From the NCBI RefSeq assembly GCF_028435365.1, contig NZ_JAGTJJ010000037.1, forward strand, positions 1 through 64,000: a stretch of 64,000 bases of DNA, read 5' to 3'. How positions within the stretch are numbered: the stretch's first letter is position 1; each line of letters starts with the position of its first letter. Of the stretch, positions 34,830-44,189 are shown in pieces. Below the pieces are notes generated by a model. The model saw only the letters and a list, made by a program, of their open reading frames with translations. It made no database searches and was not told the origin of the DNA. Made by a program: the position numbers and the translations under genes. This DNA comes from Polyangium jinanense. GTDB taxonomy: Bacteria > Myxococcota > Polyangia > Polyangiales > Polyangiaceae.

Positions 34830-35654
34830 ATGAACCGCCTCCTTCTCGTGGGCCTCGACGAGCCCGAGGTGCGTGATCTTCGCGCGCGCCTCTCGACCCA
34901 GATCCCGATCGTGTCCTGTCCCGTCTTGCCGCGTATCCTGCTGGAAGCCGGTGAGCTCCTCGTCGAGCGGCCGAACGCGCACGAGGTCTACGTGCCGGTG
35001 TCGCGCGTGGTGTTCCACGGCATCTTCGAGGACGATCTGCCGCTCTTGACCGCGCTCGCGCTCTGGGGCGGGCCGTGTCTGCCGCTCGCGCGCGGGATGA
35101 TGGACGCGCGTCCGCGGATCCCGTGCCTCGTGCGGGCGCTCGCGGTGACGCGGTTCGGGGCGATGCGACGCGGTTATGCCGATCGGGCGTCGCCCGTTTC
35201 GCCGAAGGCAGGGGAGACGCTCGTGGCGAAATGGGGCGAGTGGCATTGTGGAGAGAACAAGGAGCTCTTTTCGGCGACACGGCGCGCGGAGGTGCCGACG
35301 TTGATCGAGCCGTTCGTGCGCGGGGAGGCGACGCGGATCCACGTGCTCGGCGAGCGCGCGTGGCAGATCCGCATGGCCGGCGAGACGTGGCTCAAGTCGA
35401 TCCACCACGCAGGATCGGTGGTGCTTCCCGCGGGCGAGGCGGATCCCGCGCTCGTGGAGGACGCGCGGCGGATCGGCGCGGCGTTTGGCCTGGAGATGTT
35501 CGCGATCGATTACATGGTGGAGCCCGACGGGACGAAGCACCTGCTCGAGCTGAACCACATCCCGAACGTGACCGTGTTCCCGGAGCTGCGCGAAGCGTAT
35601 CTCGATTTCGTGGCGTCGTGGATCGAGGCGGGCTCCGCGCGGCCCCGCTCCTGA
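34830..35654 (+). CDS. ATP-grasp protein (RimK-like)
   Basis: 274 residues. The N-terminal part is a pre-ATP-grasp fold (MNRLLLVGLDEPEVRDLRAR). The ATP-grasp core includes ETLVAKWGEWHCGENKELF, LIEPFVRGEATRIHVLGERA, WQIRMAGETWLKSIHHAG, and the metal-binding end FAIDYMVEPDGTKHLLELNH, where Asp, Glu and Asn are in the expected order. These enzymes join a carboxylate to an amine or thiol; here the substrate is unknown. It lies 15 bp upstream of the PAS-STAS regulator and is likely in the same operon. Confidence 0.78.
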   Translation: MNRLLLVGLDEPEVRDLRARLSTQIPIVSCPVLPRILLEAGELLVERPNAHEVYVPVSRVVFHGIFEDDLPLLTALALWGGPCLPLARGMMDARPRIPCLVRALAVTRFGAMRRGYADRASPVSPKAGETLVAKWGEWHCGENKELFSATRRAEVPTLIEPFVRGEATRIHVLGERAWQIRMAGETWLKSIHHAGSVVLPAGEADPALVEDARRIGAAFGLEMFAIDYMVEPDGTKHLLELNHIPNVTVFPELREAYLDFVASWIEAGSARPRS

Positions 35655-35669
35655 GAGAGAACATCGCAG

Positions 35670-36935
35670 ATGACCGTCGACGACGCAGTTCGTGAGCTCC
35701 GCATCGAGAACGAAGCCCTCCGGCAGCGCGTGGCGCGCCTCGAGCAGGAGCGCGACGAGGCACGGCAGGCGCTTTCTGCGCACCGGAAGGACGTCACGAC
35801 CGTCGACGCGCTCTTCCGCGCGCTGCCGGACCTCTTCTTCCGGCTGGACAAGGACGGGATCATCATCGATTACCGAGCCCGAGCGGCCGACGACCTGTAC
35901 GTCCCTCCCGAGGTGTTCCTGGGCAAACGGATGTCCGATCTGTTGCCCGCCGACGTGGGCGCCTACCTGGAGCGCGTGATGCTCGACGCCCTCGATAGCG
36001 GGAAGGTGAAGCAGGCCGAGTATTCGCTGCCGATGGGCCCGGCGGTGGAATGGTACGAGGCGCGTATCGTTCCCCTGGACGCCGAAGAGATCGTCATGCT
36101 GGTACGCCAAACGACGGAGGATCACCTCAATCGGGAGGCATTGCAACGGCGCCGCGTGGAGCTCGAAGACTCGCTGCGCTCCGTCCGGCTGTTCCGAGCG
36201 CTCGCCGACCATGCGCCGAGCGCCATCGCCGTGTCACGAACGGGCGGGGAGCCGATCTATGCGAACGACGCTTGTCGCGCGCTCTTCGGCGTCGGAAGCG
36301 ACGAGGCAGGCATCGACGTCACGGCCTTTGTGGCCGAGGGTCCCGTGGCGGAGGCCGTTCGGCGTGGCCATGAGGTGCGGGGCGCGATCGGGGCCTTCCG
36401 GCGGACCGACGGGTCGATGTTCCAGGGGCATCTCACGGCGTTCGCCTTGCACGAAGAAGACGGGCCCTCCCACGAGGCCTTCATCATCGCCGACGTGACC
36501 GCGACGCTCGCCGCCGAGGAGGAGCGGCGGGCGCTCGCCGAGCAGGTCATCGCGGCGCAAAACGAGGCCCTGCGCGCGCTCTCGACCCCGCTCGTGCCGA
36601 TCGCCCGGCGCGTCGTCGCGGTCCCGCTCATCGGCAGCGTGAACGCCGAGCGCGCCGAGCGGCTGCTCGAGGTTTTGCTCGACGGCGTCGCGCAGCGCGG
36701 CGCCTCGGTGGTGCTGCTCGACGTCACGGGCGTCCCGGAGGTGGATCCCGAGGCCGCCGACGCGATCACGCGGGCCGCGCGCGCCGTCGGCCTGCTCGGG
36801 GCCGAGCTCGTGCTGACCGGCGTGGGCCGCGAGGTCGCGCGGACGCTCATCGAGCTCGGCTCGGATCTCCGGGGAATCGTGACGCTCGGCAGTCTGGAAC
36901 AGGGAATCGCCTACGGGATCCGCAAAACGCGCTGA
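35670..36935 (+). CDS. PAS-PAS-STAS signalling protein (RsbR-like)
   Basis: 421 residues. A short N-terminal coiled coil (about 5-40, LRIENEALRQRVARLEQERD) is followed by a PAS domain at about 45-155 (ALFRALPDLFFRLDKDGIII), a second PAS at 170-285 (LADHAPSAIAVSRTGGEPIY), a linker and a C-terminal STAS domain (about 300-418: TPLVPIARRVVAVPLIGSVN, GASVVLLDVTGVPEVDPEAA). The first and last blocks match RsbR/stressosome proteins. At the phosphoacceptor site DVTGVPEVDPEAADAI the usual Thr/Ser after P-x-V is Asp. A Thr is present in DVTG. A stress or redox sensing role is inferred. Confidence 0.88.
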   Translation: MTVDDAVRELRIENEALRQRVARLEQERDEARQALSAHRKDVTTVDALFRALPDLFFRLDKDGIIIDYRARAADDLYVPPEVFLGKRMSDLLPADVGAYLERVMLDALDSGKVKQAEYSLPMGPAVEWYEARIVPLDAEEIVMLVRQTTEDHLNREALQRRRVELEDSLRSVRLFRALADHAPSAIAVSRTGGEPIYANDACRALFGVGSDEAGIDVTAFVAEGPVAEAVRRGHEVRGAIGAFRRTDGSMFQGHLTAFALHEEDGPSHEAFIIADVTATLAAEEERRALAEQVIAAQNEALRALSTPLVPIARRVVAVPLIGSVNAERAERLLEVLLDGVAQRGASVVLLDVTGVPEVDPEAADAITRAARAVGLLGAELVLTGVGREVARTLIELGSDLRGIVTLGSLEQGIAYGIRKTR

Positions 36936-36955
36936 CGTTTTTCGCGCGGGAAGAG

Positions 36956-39220
36956 CTACGAGAGCTCGATCCGCTCGATTCGCGCCGGCACGTGCTTGTG
37001 CCACGGCGTCCCCGCGAGCCAATCCCGCTGCGCGTGGTGCGTGAGCTCGTTCGGCGCGGTGCCGTGCCTTCGCTCTCCGCCGGCCTCGTCCGGATACAAA
37101 AGCCCGCCGCCATTCGGCAGGCTCACGTGGCCGGCCCGCATGCCGTCGTTCACCTCGACCGTCGCGGTCGCGCTGCCGCCCTCGGTCACGATACGTACGA
37201 CGCTGCCCGTGGATACGCCGAGATCCGCCGCGTCCGCCGGGCTCATGCGGAGGGCGCCTTCGAGGTCGACCTTGCGCCACGCAGGATCCCGGAAAATGGT
37301 GTTCGCCGAGGAGGACCTGCGCTCGCCGGCCGCGAGGATGAACGGATATCGCTCGTCCCGGGAAGGCATGGGCTCCGTCGCGAGGCCAACGAGCTCCTGC
37401 ATGAGCTCCGGGATCATCAGGCGAATGCGTTTGTCCGGCGTGTCGAGCCGCGCCCACGTCTCCTCGTACGAATCGACGGTGAACGTGATGCCGGAGCGTT
37501 CGCGGAGGATGGCGTCGAAGAGCGCGTCGGCGCCGGGAAAACCCGCGCGCTGCACGCTTTCGGGGAAGGCCATGAAGCACGATTGCGCGATGCCCCAGAG
37601 CACGGCCGTGGCCTCGGCCCCCGGGGGCAGCGTCGGGCCGAGCGTCTCGTAGAGGATCACCGGCGCGAGCGCCATGAGCTCGGGCCGCGTGCCGATGAGC
37701 CCCATGAAGGCCATCGCATACTCGCCCCGCGAACGGCGCGCCGCCTCGGCGAGCGGCGCGAGATCCACGCTGTCGAGCGCGCCCATCGCGCGCACGAGGC
37801 GGCGGTGGATCTCGGACTCGGGCAAGGTCCCCGGGAGCGGCGCGAGGAGGGGCGCGCGGAGCTGGAAGGCGTTTTTCGGAAACTCCAGCGTGAAGAACGT
37901 CGCTTCCCATTTCTCGAATTGCGACGCCGTCGGCAGCACGTAATGCGCGAGCCGCGCGGTCTCCGTGAGCGCGACGTCGATCACGACGAGGCAATCGAGC
38001 GCGGCGAAGGCCTCACGGAAGCGCTTCGAATCGGCGAGCGAGTGCGCGGGGTTCGCGCTCTCGACGATCATCGCCCGGAGGCGCTGCGGGTGGTCCGTCA
38101 GGATCTCGTCCGGGATCACGTTGCAGGGTACGAGCCCCGTGATGATCCGCGCGCCGGTGACGGGCGTGGTGCTGCCGCGTTTGCCCCCGCCGCTGCCCCC
38201 GCCGAGCGACGCCATCCGCGAATGGATGTTCATCCCGCCCTCCTTGGCGAAGCTGCCGACGAGCAGGTAAACGAGCTTCTCCAGCCACGAATCGAGCGTG
38301 GAGTGCGGCGCCTGCTGGATGCCGAGATCCTCCTGGATGGCGACGCTCTTCGCGCGGGCGATGCGGCGCGCGACCTCGCGCACGAGGGATTCTTCGACCC
38401 CGCAGCGCTTCGCGAAGTCGGCGACGGGGATCTCCGCGAGGGCTTCGAGCACGGGCTCCGCGTCGTTCGTGTGCTCGGCGAGGAAGCGGCGATCGACGAG
38501 GTCTTCCTGCACGAGCGTGCCGAGGATCGCGGCGAGGCAAAAGGCGTCCGTGCCCGGATGGACGGCGAGGTGGTATTGCGCGAGCCGCGCGGTCTCGGAG
38601 CGACGCGGGTCGATGACGACGAGGCAGCGCCCGGGGTCGCTCGCGATCTCCTTGAGCACGTGGCGGGCGCGGGGGAAGCCGTGCGAGTGCCAGGGGTTCT
38701 TCCCGACGAAGACGGCCACCTCGGCGTGCTCGAAATCGGGCGCGGTGTGGCAACGCGGGCGGCCGAAGAGCTTGCCGTCGACCCAGAACTCGCCGGTTTT
38801 CTCCTGCGCGAGCGCGTTCGAACGGTAGACCGCTCCGAGCGTCGCGAGCGTGGCCGTGGCGTAGGTGCCGCAGAGGTGATTGCCCTGGCCGCCGCCGCCG
38901 TAATAAAAGATGGAGGCCCCGCCGTGGGTATCGCGGATCCCCATGAGCTTCGCGGCGATCTCGCGGATCGCGGTGTCCCAGTCGATCGCCTCGAACGAGC
39001 CGTCGGGCCGCCGCCGGAGCGGCGTGCGCAGGCGATCCTTGGCGTTCTGGTAATGGTCGAGGCGCTGGGCCTTCTCGCAGAGATACCCGCGTGACGTCGG
39101 GTGCTGCCGGTCGCCGCGCACGCGCGTGAGCCTGCGATCTTCGACGAGCACCTCGATGCCGCAGTTCATGCTGCAGAGGATGCACGCGGTCTTCTGGAAC
39201 GTCCCGGCTTCGGTCGTCAT
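36956..39220 (-). CDS. Molybdopterin-dependent oxidoreductase (formate dehydrogenase/BisC family)
   Basis: 754 residues from the ATG at 39220. The N-terminal [4Fe-4S] site has CILCSMNCG at 13-21 plus the fourth Cys in SRGYLCEKA. Mo-bis-MGD binding blocks follow: STTPVTGARIITGLVPCNVI, LRAMIVESANPAHSLAD, CLVVIDVALTETARLAHYVL and PTASQFEK. The C-terminal molydop-binding domain has LAAGERRSSSANTIFRDPAW and DLGVSTGSVVRIVTEGGSAT. There is no Tat signal, so it is cytoplasmic. At the active site FGRPRCHTAPDF suggests a Cys or its neighbour; selenocysteine is not needed. The partner electron-transfer subunits are not encoded nearby. Substrate unknown. Confidence 0.9.
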   Translation of the reverse strand: MTTEAGTFQKTACILCSMNCGIEVLVEDRRLTRVRGDRQHPTSRGYLCEKAQRLDHYQNAKDRLRTPLRRRPDGSFEAIDWDTAIREIAAKLMGIRDTHGGASIFYYGGGGQGNHLCGTYATATLATLGAVYRSNALAQEKTGEFWVDGKLFGRPRCHTAPDFEHAEVAVFVGKNPWHSHGFPRARHVLKEIASDPGRCLVVIDPRRSETARLAQYHLAVHPGTDAFCLAAILGTLVQEDLVDRRFLAEHTNDAEPVLEALAEIPVADFAKRCGVEESLVREVARRIARAKSVAIQEDLGIQQAPHSTLDSWLEKLVYLLVGSFAKEGGMNIHSRMASLGGGSGGGKRGSTTPVTGARIITGLVPCNVIPDEILTDHPQRLRAMIVESANPAHSLADSKRFREAFAALDCLVVIDVALTETARLAHYVLPTASQFEKWEATFFTLEFPKNAFQLRAPLLAPLPGTLPESEIHRRLVRAMGALDSVDLAPLAEAARRSRGEYAMAFMGLIGTRPELMALAPVILYETLGPTLPPGAEATAVLWGIAQSCFMAFPESVQRAGFPGADALFDAILRERSGITFTVDSYEETWARLDTPDKRIRLMIPELMQELVGLATEPMPSRDERYPFILAAGERRSSSANTIFRDPAWRKVDLEGALRMSPADAADLGVSTGSVVRIVTEGGSATATVEVNDGMRAGHVSLPNGGGLLYPDEAGGERRHGTAPNELTHHAQRDWLAGTPWHKHVPARIERIELS

Positions 39221-39320
39221 GGAGGGCCTCCGGCGGAGGTCATCGTACCACGAAGCGGTTTGCCCGGCAGAAAGCTTCTCACTTCCCGCCTGGCGCGGCT
39301 CTGGTACAAGGCTGTCCGTA

Positions 39321-40385
39321 ATGAAACGTTTTGGCCTCCTCACAGCCACGCTCCTCGCCTCCGTCGCCGCCACGGGCTGCGTGAACCCGTACGCGGGCCT
39401 CTTCGATCCCGCGGCGATGCAGGCGCAGCAGGCGCAGGCGATGGCCGACGCGCAGGCGCAGAACGACGCGCAGATCCTGGCGCAGCTCGAGGAGTCACGC
39501 GCCGCCGTGAAGGCGAGCCCGGGCGACATGAACGCGGCGCGGGTGCTTGCGCAACGCGTGGGGGCCTGTTTCATCCTGGGGCTCGTCGATCGGAAGAAGA
39601 TCGACGGCGAGGCGGCGATCGTCGAGGCGGACGCCGCGCTCGAAGAGGCGACGAAGAAGAATCCCGATCAGAAGGCGGAGGCGCTCTCGTCGAAGGGGAT
39701 CCTGCGCATCCACGCGAAGCGCAACGCGGAGTCCATCGAGATCCTCGAGGCCTCGATGACCGCGCGACCCACGGTGCTCGCGTGCGTGCCGCTGATCAAG
39801 GAGCTCGACGACGCCGGGCGATCGGAGGAGGTCCTCGGCCATTGCAAGAAGGCGCGCCCGGCGGTGCGGGACGACGAGGATCGGTACACGCTGCTCGATA
39901 GCTGTCTTCAGCATTCGCACGGGGCCCCGGCAGAGAAGGGGCTCGCGTGGGCGGGGCAGGCGGACATCGATTTTTACAACCAAAAGACCAGCGAGTTCGT
40001 CCAGCAAAAGGCGGCGTACCGGGCCGAGCAGGAGGCGCACTCGGCGCAGATGCGCGCGGACTTCGACGCGAGCCGCAGGCGCGCAGACGAGGAGCGCGCC
40101 GCGCGGGCAGGAGCTTCGAGCTCGGGCGGCGGCGGGTCCACGTATTCGCTGCGGCTGCACAATAGCTGCTCGCGCAGCGTAAAATTGTTCTTCGGGGACA
40201 ACCCGAAGTTCGGCAGCGGGACGCGGACGTCGCTCGGGTCGAACTCGACGACGTCGTACTCGGGCGCTGGGCCGAAGACGGTGTGGATCGTGGACGACCG
40301 CGATCAGGGCATTTCGAGCTTCGTGGCGAGCGGGTCGCAGTCGATGCAGATCACGTCGAGCTGCGCGGGGTTCTCGACGTACTGA
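39321..40385 (+). CDS. TPR-containing lipoprotein
   Basis: 354 residues from the ATG at 39321. The signal LLTATLLASVAATGC has lipobox A-T-G-C. It continues with Gln/Ala-rich DNA-repeat-encoded MQAQQAQAMADAQAQND, TPR-like helices (about 50-215: AIVEADAALEEATKKNPDQK, EALSSKGILRIHAKRNAESI), a charged coiled coil (about 225-270), a GGGGS hinge and a C-terminal beta domain of about 80 residues with two Cys (LRLHNSCSRSVKLFFGD; ITSSCAGFSTY). Divergent from the oxidoreductase, 100 bp between starts. Function unknown. Confidence 0.75.
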   Translation: MKRFGLLTATLLASVAATGCVNPYAGLFDPAAMQAQQAQAMADAQAQNDAQILAQLEESRAAVKASPGDMNAARVLAQRVGACFILGLVDRKKIDGEAAIVEADAALEEATKKNPDQKAEALSSKGILRIHAKRNAESIEILEASMTARPTVLACVPLIKELDDAGRSEEVLGHCKKARPAVRDDEDRYTLLDSCLQHSHGAPAEKGLAWAGQADIDFYNQKTSEFVQQKAAYRAEQEAHSAQMRADFDASRRRADEERAARAGASSSGGGGSTYSLRLHNSCSRSVKLFFGDNPKFGSGTRTSLGSNSTTSYSGAGPKTVWIVDDRDQGISSFVASGSQSMQITSSCAGFSTY

Positions 40386-40389
40386 GGGC

Positions 40390-41643
40390 CTACGCCGCGG
40401 TGAAGGAGATGATTGGGGGGAGGAAATACCCGGCATTCGTCGAGGCGAGGTGCCACGTGTTCTTCCCCGGGCCGATCTCGAGCATCCTGAAGAAATACAA
40501 GGGACAATTGCTCATGTCCCCCTCGTACCGCGCGTAGTTCTCCAGGGTCACGTAATCGGTGCCGCTCTTCGCGACGACCGTGCCCCAGTGGTACTCGAAA
40601 ATGTCCTGGTGGGCGTCCTTCGCGTTCTTCACTTCGGCCGAGGTCGCCAGGCTGACCGTGCCGATGGCGGCGCCGAGGGGCGGATCCATGTAATGGTTTG
40701 CATGCAGGCGCTGGACTTCGTTCTTGAATTCGGCGCTGTTGCCGTGGTCTGCGAGGATCAGTCTGTAGTTCGTGGTGATGTCGTCGAGGAAGGCGAGGTA
40801 GTCCTTCTGCTTGCTTTGCTCCCGGCTGGCCTGCCGCTTGAGCTCCGCGAAGTCGTCCGACCACGTGCGGTCGGTGAACTCGTCCAGGAGCGCGAGCGCG
40901 ATCCGGTTGCCCTCGTCGAGGGCCGAGTAGCCGGTCACGTTCAGGTTGCCGGAGACGAACTGGGCCATGTCATTGCACCGCTGCGGCACCTTGATCGCGA
41001 GCCCCTGCACGCCCGTGGCCTTGATCTTCGGCTCGATCCGGTAGAGCTTGTTGTTCCGCCCGCCGTGCGTCACGTGCAGGTAGTCGTTGCCCGCGACGAG
41101 CGAGATCTTGCCCTTGAGCGCGGTGTTCGCCTCCTTCACGCGATCCATCGTGGCGAAGAAGACCTTGGCTTCTTGCCCCGGCCCCGTCGCCTCGATGGCG
41201 AGATCGCAGTTGTCGGAGACGAGGATGTCGGTCACGGATTGCGTGACGAGGTTCGGCTTGGTCTTCCCTTCGTCCTTGAAGAAGCTGTCGTGCACCTCGT
41301 CTTGCCGGACGAAGAAGTCGGCGTCCGGCGTGTCGCTGTCGGCGAAGAAGCCCCATCGCTTCTTGCCGGGGTATTGCTCGGCGTCCGGAGCAACCCGCGT
41401 GTAACGCTGGACCGCGCCACCCCCTCCGCCCCCCTTCGCCGGATGCGGTGGAGGCGCCACGCGCCCGACGGTCGCGCCGAACGCGGGTTTCGCCTGCGCC
41501 ACCGTGGCCGGATGAGGCGGGCGTTCGGGGACGGCCGTCCGGACGGGCGCCTTCGCCTGGAGCACCGCCGCCGGATGGGGGGGTTTGGAGTTCGCCGCGA
41601 CGGAGGACGATGCCTTTTGCGCAGCGATTCTCTTGAATGCCAT
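40390..41643 (-). CDS. Protein with N-terminal HPATV-type repeats, candidate exported effector
   Basis: 417 residues from the ATG at 41643. Residues 1-80 contain three degenerate units, PPHPAAVLQAK, PPHPATVAQAKPAFGATVGR and PPHPAKGGGGGGAVQR. The HPATV-(V/A)-Q motif recurs in myxobacterial proteins carrying DUF4157 or toxin-like parts linked to extracellular contractile injection systems. The remaining 330 residues form an unrecognised soluble domain (GKKRWGFFADSDTPDADFFV; VFFATMDRVKEANTALKGKI; IFEYHWGTVVAKSGTDYVTL; PLYFFRMLEIGPGKNTWHLA). No signal peptide and no DUF4157 HExxH motif are seen. Effector status is inference. The gene is convergent with the TPR lipoprotein (4-bp gap). Confidence 0.65.
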   Translation of the reverse strand: MAFKRIAAQKASSSVAANSKPPHPAAVLQAKAPVRTAVPERPPHPATVAQAKPAFGATVGRVAPPPHPAKGGGGGGAVQRYTRVAPDAEQYPGKKRWGFFADSDTPDADFFVRQDEVHDSFFKDEGKTKPNLVTQSVTDILVSDNCDLAIEATGPGQEAKVFFATMDRVKEANTALKGKISLVAGNDYLHVTHGGRNNKLYRIEPKIKATGVQGLAIKVPQRCNDMAQFVSGNLNVTGYSALDEGNRIALALLDEFTDRTWSDDFAELKRQASREQSKQKDYLAFLDDITTNYRLILADHGNSAEFKNEVQRLHANHYMDPPLGAAIGTVSLATSAEVKNAKDAHQDIFEYHWGTVVAKSGTDYVTLENYARYEGDMSNCPLYFFRMLEIGPGKNTWHLASTNAGYFLPPIISFTAA

Positions 41644-41722
41644 GGGATCGGCTCGCGAGTGTACAGGGGGCCGCGTGGAGGTCCCAACTTCTTGCACACC
41701 GCTGCCTGGGCCAAGGTTTTCG

Positions 41723-42199
41723 TCAGGTCGCAATGTTCGTAGCGCGCCCCTTCCGGATGAGCGCCGCCCCGATTCCGCCGAGCAAAAGGCCGGACACCAG
41801 GAAGGCGATGTCCCATGCAAGCTCGCGCTCGCCCGGCCGCACGTGATGGAGCCCGAAGAGCTGATGGTCGATGAGGCCCTCGAAGAAATTGAAGAGGCCC
41901 CAGCCGAGCGACATCGCGCCCACGAACATCGGCGTCGAGCGCGGCAAGGTGCCCTTCTTGAAGCCACGCCAGAGCAAGGCGAGGCCGATCGCGGTCGTCA
42001 TCCACGCGACCGCGTGGAAGAGGCCGTCGAAGAACATGTTGACCTTCATGTGGAGCAAATTCGTCGGCGGCAGCCGCGACGAAAGCATGTTGTGCCATTG
42101 GAGGATCTGGTGGAACACGATGCCGTCCACGAATCCCCCGAGCCCCACGCCGAGCAGGATGCCCGCCGCGAGGAGGCCCCCGTCCTTTCGATGTCCCAT
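41723..42199 (-). CDS. DUF2243 integral membrane protein
   Basis: 158 residues from the ATG at 42199; an ATG at 42211 is possible but its RBS would be too close. The family strings are LGGFVDGIVFHQILQWHNML, NLLHMKVNMFFDGLFHAVAW and FFEGLIDHQLFGLHHVRP. Four hydrophobic segments are visible. The conserved His residues (FHQ, WHN, FHA, DHQ, LHH) suggest metal or haem ligation, as noted for the family. It starts 5 bp after the stop of the small membrane gene upstream. Confidence 0.9.
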   Translation of the reverse strand: MGHRKDGGLLAAGILLGVGLGGFVDGIVFHQILQWHNMLSSRLPPTNLLHMKVNMFFDGLFHAVAWMTTAIGLALLWRGFKKGTLPRSTPMFVGAMSLGWGLFNFFEGLIDHQLFGLHHVRPGERELAWDIAFLVSGLLLGGIGAALIRKGRATNIAT

Positions 42200-42203
42200 G
42201 ACG

Positions 42204-42434
42204 TCACCCATCCTTTCCCGTTCCCGCGGTTGGTCCGCGCTTGTGAAACCAGAGCGACACGAGCCAGCCGACCACGAAAGGGAGGAGCAGAAGTGCAAGG
42301 TGGGCCCACGTATTCGGATCTTCCCGGATGAATGCGCGTGTCCTCCACGCGAGCGGGCAGTCCGGGCACGCGAGCGCGAGGGCAGGGCAGAGCCCGAGGA
42401 GACAAGCGAGTACGAGGGCCACGGTCGCTGGCAT
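42204..42434 (-). CDS. Small membrane protein preceding DUF2243 gene
   Basis: 76 residues from the ATG at 42434 (weak RBS; an ATG at 42488 is an alternative). It has a signal-like segment, MPATVALVLACLLGLCPALA, a CPDCP motif and a membrane helix, LALLLLPFVVGWLVSLWFHK. The CxxCP motif followed by a helix may bind metal or haem. Close spacing to the DUF2243 gene implies joint expression. It is divergent from the Cys-rich lipoprotein at 42520. Confidence 0.6.
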   Translation of the reverse strand: MPATVALVLACLLGLCPALALACPDCPLAWRTRAFIREDPNTWAHLALLLLPFVVGWLVSLWFHKRGPTAGTGKDG

Positions 42435-42519
42435 GCGCGCGGGGGCTGCAACGGCAGTGCCCGCCAATCCGCTGCGAGAAACGAGCATCGAGCGCACGAG
42501 CTCGTGTAGGATCGCGCGC

Positions 42520-43200
42520 ATGCTTTTTCCCAATCCTCGCGCTTTTCTCCTCGTCCTCCCCGTCCTCGTGGCTTGCAGCGGGAAGGTCGACGTCGATCAA
42601 ACCTCGACGAGCACCAGCGGCTCCGGCGGTCAGGGCGGTACCGGCGGCTCCGGCGGCTCGGGCGGCTCCGATTCCACGTGTCCCGCCGAGCAGCCCGCCG
42701 TGGGCGCGCCGTGCGACGTGCCGCCGGGTGAGGAGTGCTCGTACGGCGAGTGTTGCCCGGGTATCTTCGCGTGCGAGGCGGGGAGCTGGGTCGAGCTCCC
42801 CGTCGGGTGCGCGCCGCCGCCGGTGCCATGCCCCGCGTCTCCGCCGCTCGACGGCACGTCTTGCCTCGGAGGTCCGTGTGGGCAAACGTCGCCGTGCACC
42901 TATGCCTGCGCGCCGGGCGGCGCGTCGTTCACCGTGACGTGCGGCGACGATAATGTCTGGCACAGCGACATGTCGTCCTTGTGCAATGGCGCCGTGACCT
43001 GCGGCGACAAGCTCCAGTGCCTCGAGGGATACGTCTGCGTCACGAAGCAGGCCTTCGGGTCCGAATACGTATGCGCCCCGGATCCTTGCGGACCGGATCC
43101 GCTCTCGTGCGCCTGCGCCGAGTCCGTCTGCGGGGACGGGTTCGCCTGCATCCAGGCCTCGGGCAAGAACGTCCTCTGCGAGTGCCCGGCTTGCAAGTGA
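42520..43200 (+). CDS. Cysteine-rich lipoprotein with Gly/Ser stalk
   Basis: 226 residues from the ATG at 42520. The signal is MLFPNPRAFLLVLPVLVAC with lipobox L-V-A-C. A stalk (GSGGQGGTGGSGGSGGS) leads to a body with about 25 cysteines in short loops (GEECSYGECCPGIFACEAGS; CGDKLQCLEGYVCVTKQAFG; CAESVCGDGFACIQASGK). The pattern is that of disulfide-rich, surface-exposed myxobacterial lipoproteins. Function unknown. It is convergent with nth (6-bp gap). Confidence 0.75.
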   Translation: MLFPNPRAFLLVLPVLVACSGKVDVDQTSTSTSGSGGQGGTGGSGGSGGSDSTCPAEQPAVGAPCDVPPGEECSYGECCPGIFACEAGSWVELPVGCAPPPVPCPASPPLDGTSCLGGPCGQTSPCTYACAPGGASFTVTCGDDNVWHSDMSSLCNGAVTCGDKLQCLEGYVCVTKQAFGSEYVCAPDPCGPDPLSCACAESVCGDGFACIQASGKNVLCECPACK

Positions 43201-43206
43201 AGCCAG

Positions 43207-43995
43207 TCACGGCGTCTCGGGCTCGCCCTGGGCCGCGATCCGTGCCGCTTCGAGCGCCGCGCGCGCGTCGATCGTGCCCTCGGGAGCAAAGCGCTTGCTC
43301 GGGCAAAGCTCGTTCAGCGGGCAATGGCGACAATCGGGCGCCCGCGCCGTGCAGACGTAACGCCCGTGGAGCTGCAGGCGGAGGCCCACATCGATCCATT
43401 CGGTTGTCGGGAACAACCGGCACAGATCGACCTCCACCGCCGCTGGATCTTCCTCTTCCGTGATCCCGAGCCGGCGCGAGACCCGCGCCGTGTGCCTATC
43501 GACCGCGATTCCCTCCGCGATGCGGTAGGCATGAGCGAGCACGACGTTCGCGGTCTTGCGCGCCACGCCGGGCAGGGTGATCAGCGCTTCGAGCGTGCGC
43601 GGGACCTCGCCGCCGAACGCCTCGGTGATTCTGCGGCTCGCCTCGCGGATCGCGCGGGCCTTGTTCCGGAAAAACCCAGTCTCGTGGACGAGCCGCTCGA
43701 CCTCGTCCTGCGGCGCCGCGCCGAGCGCGGCCGGCGTCGGGTACGACTGAAAAAGGGCGGGCGTGACGAGGTTGATCGTCCGGTCCGTGCTCTGCGCCGC
43801 GAGAATGGTGGCGACGAGGAGCTCCCAGGGATTGCGAAAATCGAGCTCGAGCCGCGGCGCGGGGATCGCCCGGGCGAGCCGCGCATGGACCTCCGCGGCC
43901 CGTTGCCCGAGCGGCGACGAGACAATCCCCGACGGCGGCGGCCCCTCCGGCTCCGCCGCGCCCTGCTTCACCCCGACGCGCCTGGGTTTGCCCAC
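43207..43995 (-). CDS. nth: Endonuclease III (DNA glycosylase/AP lyase)
   Basis: 262 residues from a GTG at 43995; a GTG at 43971 is equally possible and removes 8 residues. The enzyme excises oxidised pyrimidines and cuts at abasic sites. Helix-hairpin-helix: ALITLPGVARKTANVVLAHA, with the catalytic Lys in RKTA. The catalytic Asp is in GIAVDRHTARVSRRLG. The C-terminal iron-sulfur cluster loop is C-x6-C-x2-C-x5-C in CTARAPDCRHCPLNELC. DFRNPWELLVATILAAQSTD is the usual N-terminal helix pair. The first 20-25 residues are a Pro/Gly-rich extension of uncertain reality. Confidence 0.93.
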   Translation of the reverse strand: MGKPRRVGVKQGAAEPEGPPPSGIVSSPLGQRAAEVHARLARAIPAPRLELDFRNPWELLVATILAAQSTDRTINLVTPALFQSYPTPAALGAAPQDEVERLVHETGFFRNKARAIREASRRITEAFGGEVPRTLEALITLPGVARKTANVVLAHAYRIAEGIAVDRHTARVSRRLGITEEEDPAAVEVDLCRLFPTTEWIDVGLRLQLHGRYVCTARAPDCRHCPLNELCPSKRFAPEGTIDARAALEAARIAAQGEPETP

Positions 43996-44189
43996 GTCGG
44001 AGCGTGATGCAAACGACGAGCCTCGCGCACGCGTTCGGCGCTCGGGCGACCTCGGACATTGTACGACCGGGAGGCGTGCCGCGGCCCATTGATGGGCTGG
44101 AGCGACTCCTGTAGGGTGCGCCGCCTGCCGAGCACCGGGGGGAGGGAGCCTCCGTGCGCCGGCCGAAAACGTTCGTTGAGGAGTCATTC

